From an uncultured Bacilli bacterium (GTDB lineage: Bacteria; Bacillota_I; Bacilli_A; RFN20; CAG-826), in assembly GCA_944358985.1 (NCBI GenBank), contig CALVSI010000003.1, positions 1 to 41,387 on the forward strand: a stretch of 41,387 nt of DNA, written 5' to 3'. The position numbers and the translations under genes were made by a program. Shown one piece after another: positions 34,731 through 41,387 of the stretch (position 1 is the first letter of the stretch; the number at the start of each line of letters is the position of its first letter). Under the pieces are notes generated by a model that was given only the letters and a program-made list of their open reading frames with translations, searched no databases and was not told where the DNA came from.

Positions 34731-36083
34731 GTGAAAAGATTTTTTCGCCGACTTGGCAAAAATATTGTAGATTTATGGACTAATTTTATTAACTTTTTTA
34801 AAGTTGCAAATTTAAATGTCAAAGCGAGCATGTGTTTAATGGGTGCTGGCCAATTTATGTATCGCCAAATCGGCCGTGGAATCTTGTATTTAGGTATAGA
34901 AATATTAGGTATTTTATTTTTCTCAATATATGGATTTCAATGGCTAGTTGGGTTGATAACTTTAGGCACAGTGGAAGCCGATCCATGGACTGGATTAGAA
35001 GGCGATAATTCTGTTATATTTATGCTTTTAGGATTAATGAGTTTAGTCTTACTAATTTTATTTATTGCTTTATATATTTTAAATGTTCGTGATGTTTACA
35101 ATACTTCTAAATTAGTGCTAAGAGGTGAAAAACCCAAGACTTTTAAACAAGATTTAAAAGATTTATTAGATAAAAAATTTTATAAGACAGTTTTATTTCT
35201 TCCTATATTAGGCACTATTATTTTTAGTCTTTTGCCCATTGTATTTATGATTTTAATTGCTTTTACAAATTATGGCGAACCATATATTCCACCAGTATTG
35301 GTTGATTGGATAGGACTAGAAAATTTCATTAAAGTCTTTTCAATTGGTGATATCGGTCCAACATTTTTTAAGATTTTGGGATGGAATATTTTATGGGCTA
35401 TCGCCACAACATTGTTAAACTATGTTTTAGGATTATTATTAGCGATATTGTTAAATAAAAAGATAGTTAAAGGCAAGTTCTTTTGGCGATTATTTCCTAT
35501 TTTAGCCTACGCTATTCCTGGATTTATTACACTCACCGCTTTTAAATTTATGTTTTCACAAGGTGGTCCGATTAATTTTTATATCGAACAGGCTGGTGGA
35601 AGTGCTCTTCCTTTTTTAACTAAAGATGGTACTTGGTGGGCTAGACTTATTGGTTTATTAATTAATGCTTGGTTAACAGTTCCTAGCGTTATGCTTTTGG
35701 CAACTGGAATTTTAAGCAATATCAATAATGACTTATATGAAGCCGCTAAAATTGATGGTGCAGGAGCGTTTAGACAATTTAAAGATATTACTCTTCCTTT
35801 TGTCGTGTTTGCTACAACGCCAACACTTATCACCTCTTTTATTGGTAATTTTAATAATTTTGGTGTCTTTTATTTTTTAAGAAGTGATGTTACAAGCAAT
35901 GGTTATTTTGTTTCTAATGACACCGATCTTTTAATCAACTGGCTTTATCGTTTGTCAATTGATAATAAGTATTATTCTATAGGTGCTGCAATATCTTTAA
36001 TTATTTTTATAATTACCTCTGCAATTTCTTTAATCATTTATATTAAATCTCCAGCATATAAAAAGGAGGATACATTTAGATGA
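34731..36083 (+). CDS. malF: maltodextrin ABC transporter permease, MalF type
   Basis: A 450-residue membrane protein starting at GTG (34731) after GGGGG. It has additional N-terminal helices as in MalF/MdxF proteins, a BPD_transp_1 domain with about six helices, and the ATPase-contacting EAA loop EAAKIDGAGAFRQFKDITLP. It forms the translocation pore with the MalG-type permease. The TGA stop overlaps the next ATG by 4 bases. This TGA shows that the standard code is used. Symbol by similarity. Confidence 0.9.
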   Translation: MKRFFRRLGKNIVDLWTNFINFFKVANLNVKASMCLMGAGQFMYRQIGRGILYLGIEILGILFFSIYGFQWLVGLITLGTVEADPWTGLEGDNSVIFMLLGLMSLVLLILFIALYILNVRDVYNTSKLVLRGEKPKTFKQDLKDLLDKKFYKTVLFLPILGTIIFSLLPIVFMILIAFTNYGEPYIPPVLVDWIGLENFIKVFSIGDIGPTFFKILGWNILWAIATTLLNYVLGLLLAILLNKKIVKGKFFWRLFPILAYAIPGFITLTAFKFMFSQGGPINFYIEQAGGSALPFLTKDGTWWARLIGLLINAWLTVPSVMLLATGILSNINNDLYEAAKIDGAGAFRQFKDITLPFVVFATTPTLITSFIGNFNNFGVFYFLRSDVTSNGYFVSNDTDLLINWLYRLSIDNKYYSIGAAISLIIFIITSAISLIIYIKSPAYKKEDTFR

Positions 36084-36940
36084 GATCGTTTTCTAATAGC
36101 AAGACAATGAATCGAAAAGTCAAAAAAGTATTAGTTGCTATAGCCATCTATTGCATCTTAATAGTCATATGCGGCGTATTCTTTTTTCCTTGTCTTTGGT
36201 TAATATTATCTAGTTTTTCTTCAACTGGTTCTTTATATGATATTGAAGGATTTTTTCCATCTTCATTTTCTTTTGATGCTTTTATAAAACTATTTACAGA
36301 TACATCACAATACAACTATCCGATGTGGTTACTTAACACATTAATTATTGCAATTTGTAATTGTATATTATCAACACTATTGATTATTGGTACAGCTTAC
36401 GCTATTTCATATTTCCAATTTAAAGCAAGAAAAAGTTTAATGAAAGGTGCTTTAGTATTATCAATGTTTCCATCTTTTATGGGGATGACAGTTATTTATA
36501 TTTTGATGACTCAATTTAATTTTGTGAATAATATTTGGGGTTTAATATTAATATATTCTTGCACCGCACCACTAGGATATTTAGTTCAAAAAGGTTTTTT
36601 TGATACAATTCCCCAATCTATTTATGAAGCGGCTAAAATTGATGGTGCAACCAATGCAAGAATTTTTACAACAATTACTCTACCATTAGCAAAACCGATT
36701 ATTGTTTATACTGCATTAACTAGTTTTGCTTGGCCTTGGAGTGATTTTATATTACCTAAATTACTTCTTATCAACAAAGATAATTGGACAGTTGCCGTTG
36801 GGTTGATGCAATTACAACAAAATGAATTTGCAAGATTTGCTGCTGGCAGTGTTTTTATTGCTATTCCAATTGTTATCTTATATTTCTTTTTAGTTAAATA
36901 CATGGTTAATGGCATGACAAGTGGTGCTGTGAAAGGATAA
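36080..36940 (+). CDS. malG: maltodextrin ABC transporter permease, MalG type
   Basis: A 286-residue permease with about six helices and the EAA loop EAAKIDGATNARIFTTITLP. The final GMTSGAVKG is the characteristic MalG C-terminus, which contacts the ATPase. It pairs with MalF. An AAAGGAGG precedes the ATG, overlapping the malF stop. Symbol by similarity. Confidence 0.92.
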   Translation: MRSFSNSKTMNRKVKKVLVAIAIYCILIVICGVFFFPCLWLILSSFSSTGSLYDIEGFFPSSFSFDAFIKLFTDTSQYNYPMWLLNTLIIAICNCILSTLLIIGTAYAISYFQFKARKSLMKGALVLSMFPSFMGMTVIYILMTQFNFVNNIWGLILIYSCTAPLGYLVQKGFFDTIPQSIYEAAKIDGATNARIFTTITLPLAKPIIVYTALTSFAWPWSDFILPKLLLINKDNWTVAVGLMQLQQNEFARFAAGSVFIAIPIVILYFFLVKYMVNGMTSGAVKG

Positions 36941-36945
36941 TTATT

Positions 36946-38679
36946 ATGGCTAAAGTTAAGTTAATTGATGTTTCTAAAGTTTACAAAGGTAATGTTCGTG
37001 CAGTTTCTGATTTTAATTTAGAAATTGAAGATGGCGAATTTATTATTTTTGTTGGACCTTCTGGATGTGGAAAATCAACGACTCTTAGAATGATTGCGGG
37101 TTTAGAAGAAATAACATCAGGAAAAATATATATTGGTGATACCTTAGTGAACAACATCGAACCTAAAGATCGAGACATTGCAATGGTGTTTCAAAATTAT
37201 GCTTTGTATCCTCATATGAGTGTTTTTGATAATTTAGGTTACTCATTAAAATGCCATCACGAAAAGAAAGAAGTTATTAAAGAAAAAGTCGAAAAAGTAG
37301 CAAAACTATTAAATATTCAAGAATTATTAGACAGAAAACCACGTGAATTATCTGGTGGTCAAAGACAGCGAGTAGCGTTAGGAAGATGCTTGATAAGACA
37401 GCCTAAAGCTTTCTTATTTGATGAGCCTCTTTCTAATTTAGACGCTAAATTAAGAGTACAAATGAGAAGCGAAATATCTAAACTTCATAAACAAGTTCAA
37501 GGGACATTTATTTATGTTACACATGACCAAACTGAAGCGATGACAATGGGGGATAGAATTGTCGTCATGAAAGATGGCTTTGTTCAACAAATAGATACAC
37601 CAGTTAACTTATATGAACACCCTGTCAATATTTTTGTTGCGACATTTTTAGGTTCTCCACAGATGAATATTTTTAAAGTCAAACTTAATAAAGATAAATT
37701 ATATTTTAGTGATCATATTTATTTAAAATTAAGCGAAAAAACCAAAAATAAAATGATAGATGGTTATGATGGAAAAACATTAAGTTTAGGAATCAGACCA
37801 AGTGATTTTGATATTGCTAATAAATCTAGTTATGACTTTTGTATTGAAAAAATCGATTTAGTTGAAAAGTTAGGTAATGAGACTTTGTTATATTTAACTT
37901 TACCAGGAAGAGAAGAAAGCACAATTGTTTCTTTAAAATTAGATATGGCGGATGATTTAAAAGGTCCAATTTATTTAAAGGTTAACAAAGATAAAATTCA
38001 TTTATTTAATGAAGATGATGAATCAATATTAAAAATCAATGACTACAATTTTATTCCTAGCAAAATGTCTTTAGAAAACGACATTCTTCATATTGATAAT
38101 AAATATCAAATTGATAATTTTTCTAATAAGTGCGTTTTATCAGAAATAAAACAACTTGACAATGGATATATTCGTATTGCATCTGATGCATTTAAAACCA
38201 AAAAATTAAGTAAAGATGATTATGTTATAGAAGTGGAAGTGCGCGCAAAAGATGTACGTTCAAAATCTAATGTTTATTTTGCTAAAAAAGTAAAAGACAA
38301 TATTCGTATAACCTTTACATGTCCAAAAGATGAACATTATGAGCTAGGCGATAAAGTGAAATTATATGTCCCAATAAATGAAATAAGTATTTGTGATAGT
38401 GATAAAAATGTTTTGATGGTGGATGAAAATATTGTAAAACCAATAATCGATGCAAATATTGAGATGTATGGTAAAGAATACTATTTAGTAACACAAGATA
38501 AACAATTTTCAAAAAACAATAAATATCTACTAGTGGAAAAAATATACGATTTAAATTCTAAAATGTTATTAAGAGTCATTAATCAAAAAAACGAGACACT
38601 TACTTTAAAAATTAATAAAAATAACGATTTCTTTAATGGATTAATGATTTATACAAAATATAAAAAAGCAAAAAAATAG
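36946..38679 (+). CDS. malK: MalK/MsmK-type ABC ATPase with long C-terminal extension
   Basis: A 577-residue protein. The first 370 or so residues are a complete sugar-importer ATPase: Walker A GPSGCGKST (37-45, Lys43), Q-loop, signature LSGGQRQRVALGR, Walker B AFLFDEP and THDQTEAMTM, then MalK-type OB/TOBE domains (SLGIRPSDFDI). About 200 further residues follow, with beta-rich character resembling a second TOBE-like unit and no match recalled. Family members are usually 360-380 residues. It is the last gene of the module, 5 bases after malG. The extension could bind a ligand or regulator. Confidence 0.93.
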   Translation: MAKVKLIDVSKVYKGNVRAVSDFNLEIEDGEFIIFVGPSGCGKSTTLRMIAGLEEITSGKIYIGDTLVNNIEPKDRDIAMVFQNYALYPHMSVFDNLGYSLKCHHEKKEVIKEKVEKVAKLLNIQELLDRKPRELSGGQRQRVALGRCLIRQPKAFLFDEPLSNLDAKLRVQMRSEISKLHKQVQGTFIYVTHDQTEAMTMGDRIVVMKDGFVQQIDTPVNLYEHPVNIFVATFLGSPQMNIFKVKLNKDKLYFSDHIYLKLSEKTKNKMIDGYDGKTLSLGIRPSDFDIANKSSYDFCIEKIDLVEKLGNETLLYLTLPGREESTIVSLKLDMADDLKGPIYLKVNKDKIHLFNEDDESILKINDYNFIPSKMSLENDILHIDNKYQIDNFSNKCVLSEIKQLDNGYIRIASDAFKTKKLSKDDYVIEVEVRAKDVRSKSNVYFAKKVKDNIRITFTCPKDEHYELGDKVKLYVPINEISICDSDKNVLMVDENIVKPIIDANIEMYGKEYYLVTQDKQFSKNNKYLLVEKIYDLNSKMLLRVINQKNETLTLKINKNNDFFNGLMIYTKYKKAKK

Positions 38680-38789
38680 ACAACTTTTAAGTTTTTTTGT
38701 GCAAAAACCCATTAAAAAATTAAAATTATAATTATTCAAAAAAAGTTTTACAATAAATATAAATAATATATGTTTAAAGGAGAACAATA

Positions 38790-39407
38790 ATGAAAGTTTT
38801 AATGATTAATGGATCTAGCCATTTAAATGGTACGACAAATGGAGCATTAGAAATAATAGCAAATATTTTAAAGCAAGAAGGAATTGATTATGAAATCATT
38901 TCACTTGCTAGTCAAAATATACCTGATTGTTTAGGATGCGGTAAATGCACTACTACTGGGCAATGCATTATGGGTGATATTGTAAATGAGATAGGAATGA
39001 AAGCATTAAGTGCGGATGGATTTATTTTTGCTTCGCCTGTATATTATGCTCATCCTAGTGCTAGATTACTTGCGGTGATGGATAGATTATTTTACGCATA
39101 TGGAAATAATTTAAAACACAAAGTCGCAGCATCTGTTTTAGTTGCTAGACGTGCTGGATGTGAATCAAGTTTTGATGTAATAAATAAACATTTTACTATC
39201 AATGAAATGGTGGTTGTTTCTTCTACCTATTGGAATCAAGGATTTGGTATGAACAAGGAACAATTAAAACAAGATATTGAAGGAGTCAATACTCTTGAAA
39301 ATTTAGCCAAGAATATGGCTTGGTTATTAAAGACTATTGAATGTGGTAAAAAGAACAATATTTTGCCACCCAAAAATACTAAAAAAGGTTTTAATTTTAT
39401 TCATTAA
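38790..39407 (+). CDS. NADPH-dependent FMN reductase-like (iron-sulfur flavoprotein) protein
   Basis: A 205-residue flavodoxin-fold protein with the phosphate-binding opening INGSSHLNGTT, the cysteine cluster CLGCGKCTTTGQC near residues 48-60, and SPVYYAHPSARL. This combination marks the multimeric flavodoxin/NADPH-dependent FMN reductase group, whose cysteines can bind an iron-sulfur cluster. It probably reduces flavin-linked or quinone-like acceptors. AAAGGAG precedes the ATG and TTTACA/TATAAAT-like boxes lie upstream. It converges on cysE with 6 bases between them. Confidence 0.85.
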   Translation: MKVLMINGSSHLNGTTNGALEIIANILKQEGIDYEIISLASQNIPDCLGCGKCTTTGQCIMGDIVNEIGMKALSADGFIFASPVYYAHPSARLLAVMDRLFYAYGNNLKHKVAASVLVARRAGCESSFDVINKHFTINEMVVVSSTYWNQGFGMNKEQLKQDIEGVNTLENLAKNMAWLLKTIECGKKNNILPPKNTKKGFNFIH

Positions 39408-39413
39408 TTAATT

Positions 39414-40169
39414 TTATTTTCCATTAATTAAAATTAATCGTGGCTTTTCATTAATCACTTTGCAATTATCTGGTATAGATTCACCTAGTATAAAAACGTT
39501 AGAACCAATTACTACATTATTTCCAATTGTTACATTTCCTCCTAGTATGGAGGCATTTGAATATATAGTTACATTGTTTCCAATTGTTGGATGTCTTTTA
39601 ATGTTTTTCATCTCTTGTCCTTTTGATAACGAAAGAGCACCTAGTGTTACTCCTTGATAAAGTTTAACAAAATTACCGATAATCGTAGTTTCACCAACAA
39701 CTATACCAGTTCCATGATCAATAAAAAATGGTACGCCTATTTGTGCACCAGGATTAATATCAATGCCAGTTAAAAAATGGGCTTGTTCAGATATAATACG
39801 TGCGGCAACTTTATAATTTAAGTTATATATAACGTGGGCAATGCGATAATAAAATATAGCAATAAACCCTGGATAAGTAGTGGCAACTTCTTCAATGTTA
39901 TTACATGCAGGATCGCTATTATAAAAGAAATCTAAATCTTTGGATAAATCATCAGATATTTTGTCCATAGCGTGGCAAAATGATTCGCAATCATTGTTAT
40001 TATTTGATATATATTTTAAAAACATTTGTTTAGCTTTTTTACATTCATCATCATAAAATTCTTTATTTGAACAATATAAGGTAGGAAATATTACTTTTCG
40101 TAATTGTTCAACAAAACGTAATATTCCATATTTATTTAATATATTTTCTTTTTTTAATTCTAATTTCAT
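39414..40169 (-). CDS. cysE: serine O-acetyltransferase
   Basis: A 251-residue protein. A helical N-terminal region is followed by a left-handed beta-helix with hexapeptide repeats (GIDINPGAQIG, HGTGIVVGETTIIGN, HPTIGNNVTIYSNASILGG). Conserved catalytic Asp-His pair is visible in FIDHGTG. It makes O-acetylserine, the substrate of the neighbouring cysteine synthase. A GGAG precedes the ATG. It lies 11 bases downstream of cysK in one transcript. Sequence style is closer to the short EpsC/SatA-type enzymes of Bacillota and anaerobes than to E. coli CysE. Confidence 0.9.
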   Translation of the reverse strand: MKLELKKENILNKYGILRFVEQLRKVIFPTLYCSNKEFYDDECKKAKQMFLKYISNNNNDCESFCHAMDKISDDLSKDLDFFYNSDPACNNIEEVATTYPGFIAIFYYRIAHVIYNLNYKVAARIISEQAHFLTGIDINPGAQIGVPFFIDHGTGIVVGETTIIGNFVKLYQGVTLGALSLSKGQEMKNIKRHPTIGNNVTIYSNASILGGNVTIGNNVVIGSNVFILGESIPDNCKVINEKPRLILINGK

Positions 40170-40180
40170 AATTCACTCCG

Positions 40181-41074
40181 TTAAAAGAAAGTATAGCGAT
40201 CCCCTGAATCAGGGAAAATAATTACAATATTTTTATTTTTCAATTTATGTTTTTTTATATATTCGATGGCTCCTAATAAATTTGCACCGCTAGAATATCC
40301 GACATATAGACCTTCATTAATTGAAATTTCTTTAGCCATTTCAATCGAGTTTTTATCATCCACTAAACAAACCTCATCAACAAATTCTTTTTTAAAATTT
40401 TTAGGAACAAAGTTAGCGCCTATTCCTTGTATTAAATGAGATGAAGCATAACCTTCACTAACTAAAGGAGATTGTTTTGGTTCTAAGGCGATAATTTTAG
40501 TTTCTCTGTTTTTGTTTTTAAAATAATATCCTAGTCCAGATATAGTTCCTCCAGAACCAAAACCAGCAAAAATATAATCAATATTTTTTAATTGTTTGTC
40601 TATCTCTTTAGCGGTTCCTTTAACATGTGATAAAAAATTATTTTCATTATCAAATTGACCTAAGATGACGCTGTTAGGGATTTCACATAACAATTTATTA
40701 GCTACTTTATTTGCTTCGCTCATACCACCTTCACATAACACTAATTTCGCACCATATGATTTAATGATATCTTGTCTTTGCTTTGACATTGAACTTGGCA
40801 TAACAATTATGACATTGCATTTAAAATATTTTCCTAATGCAGCAAGCGAGATGCCTGTGTTACCAGAAGTCGCTTCTATAATTATTGAATTATTATTAAT
40901 TCTTTTTTTCTTTTTTAAATCTTTTAAAATAGCTAAAACTGGTCGATCTTTAATCGAACCAGTAAGATTAAAATATTCAACTTTTGCAAAGATTTTGCAG
41001 TTAATTTTAAATTTTTGTTCAATGTTTTTTAAACGGATAAGCGGTGTATTTCCAATTTGATTTACAATAGTCAT
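40181..41074 (-). CDS. cysK: cysteine synthase (O-acetylserine sulfhydrylase)
   Basis: A 297-residue PLP enzyme of the CysK family. It opens with VNQIGNTPLIRL, has the PLP Lys42 in TGSIKDRP, the substrate loop EATSGNTGISLA and the phosphate cup GFGSGGTISGLGYYFK. It joins sulfide to O-acetylserine. The ATG at 41072-41074 gives the family start; a longer in-frame form (from 41104) would begin in the clpB terminator. TATAAT sits six bases before this ATG and no Shine-Dalgarno exists, so the cysK-cysE message is probably leaderless. Confidence 0.93.
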   Translation of the reverse strand: MTIVNQIGNTPLIRLKNIEQKFKINCKIFAKVEYFNLTGSIKDRPVLAILKDLKKKKRINNNSIIIEATSGNTGISLAALGKYFKCNVIIVMPSSMSKQRQDIIKSYGAKLVLCEGGMSEANKVANKLLCEIPNSVILGQFDNENNFLSHVKGTAKEIDKQLKNIDYIFAGFGSGGTISGLGYYFKNKNRETKIIALEPKQSPLVSEGYASSHLIQGIGANFVPKNFKKEFVDEVCLVDDKNSIEMAKEISINEGLYVGYSSGANLLGAIEYIKKHKLKNKNIVIIFPDSGDRYTFF

Positions 41075-41080
41075 GAAACT

Positions 41081-41086
41081 ATTATA
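41081..41086 (-). promoter_or_regulatory. -10 box of cysK-cysE
   Basis: A perfect TATAAT on the minus strand, six bases from the ATG. A clear -35 box is missing; the upstream bases are the T-run of the clpB terminator. Confidence 0.65.
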
Positions 41087-41090
41087 TAAC

Positions 41091-41114
41091 AAAAAAGCGG
41101 GCAACGCCGCTTTT
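41091..41114 (-). terminator. intrinsic terminator of the clpB-type gene
   Basis: An 8-bp stem (AAAAGCGG with CCGCTTTT) with a six-base loop and a T-run on the minus strand. The hairpin overlaps the stop codon of the chaperone gene and ends only 4 bases before the cysK -10 box. Confidence 0.85.
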
Positions 41115-41387
41115 ATGCTTGTTTGATAACAATTTTATTATTGTTATTGATATCACAAATATATTTATTCTTTGAATTTATTTCTCCTTTTACTATTGCT
41201 CTTGCTAAAGGAGTTTCCACTTCATTTTGAATAAATCTTTTTAAAGGTCTAGCACCAAATTCTTCGTTATAAGCACTATCTAATATGTAGAGTTTTAAAT
41301 TGTCGGAGAAATCAAAACTATAATAATTTTCTAATAATCTTTGTTTTAATTCATTCAACATCTTATCAACAATCTTTAGTTGAACAT
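41113..41387 (-). CDS. clpB: ClpB-type AAA+ chaperone, C-terminal part (cut by window edge)
   Basis: The frame stays open to the window edge, so the N-terminal bulk of the protein is outside. The 90 or so visible residues are the D2 small domain of a Clp/Hsp100 ATPase: sensor-2 motif GARPLKRFIQNEVETPLARAI, preceded by LKIVDKMLNELKQRL and LYILDSAYNEEFG. This wording fits ClpB, a disaggregase that works with DnaK, better than ClpC or ClpE. ClpB cannot be fully confirmed from this fragment. Confidence 0.85.
   Translation of the reverse strand, partial: VQLKIVDKMLNELKQRLLENYYSFDFSDNLKLYILDSAYNEEFGARPLKRFIQNEVETPLARAIVKGEINSKNKYICDINNNNKIVIKQA

Noticed and set aside
38680-38720. Possible terminator after malK (AACTTTTAAGTT followed by T)
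   Set aside because: The stem would have only four or five AT pairs with a very small loop; not convincing.
39404-39431. 9-bp AT-only inverted repeat (TTAATTAAT/ATTAATTAA) between the flavoprotein gene and cysE, as a terminator
   Set aside because: It has no G or C pairs and no T-run after it, and such AT palindromes arise easily in this composition.

Overview
The window is about 41 kb of dense, AT-rich bacterial DNA. Housekeeping gene order (tsaE-tsaB-rimI-tsaD, pcrA-ligA-gatCAB), lipoproteins with Ser/Thr-rich linkers, no outer-membrane genes and small AT-rich proteins point to a Gram-positive-type Bacillota, probably a poorly characterised gut lineage of Bacilli near the Erysipelotrichales/RF39/Mollicutes-related groups. 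TGA is a real stop (end of the malF-like gene), so the code is standard. The lineage is an inference from gene content.

Layout. 1-72: probable 3' end (domains V and VI) of a group II intron. 86-4228: a methyltransferase, a secreted M6-type metalloprotease lipoprotein, and small zinc-ribbon and TM2 membrane proteins. 4260-5498: a TPP riboswitch with its terminator, ahead of an unusually long ThiT-like thiamine transporter. 5595-11316: a membrane protein, NtdP-like phosphatase, the t6A tRNA-modification genes with RimI, asparaginyl-tRNA synthetase and a 38-residue membrane peptide. 11503-15852: a surface protein facing a three-gene membrane operon on the minus strand, then a thioredoxin-like lipoprotein. 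15896-25426: pcrA-ligA-gatC-gatA-gatB-galE-hydrolase and tRNA-Arg(CCU).

25427-28850 is an accessory island next to the tRNA. It holds an IS66 transposase remnant, a Fic protein, a long inverted repeat, and a DUF4143-type ATPase preceded by two copies of a 34-nt structured repeat. 29000-38679 is a complete alpha-glucan/maltodextrin module: promoter and LacI-type operator, carbohydrate-binding-like lipoprotein, short LacI regulator, GH13 enzyme, binding protein, two permeases and an enlarged MalK-like ATPase. 38790-41387: a flavoprotein, cysK-cysE on the minus strand, and the 3' end of a ClpB-type chaperone gene.

How the genes work together: the glucan module would bind oligosaccharides at the surface, import them and cleave them in the cytoplasm under LacI control. 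The tsa genes and GatCAB serve translation fidelity. The most distinctive sequence-level observations are repeated signs of leaderless transcription (a -10 box 4-8 nt before the ATG, no Shine-Dalgarno), the paired 34-nt element before the ATPase, the MalK and ThiT extensions, and a 120-bp patch shared almost identically by two zinc-ribbon genes.
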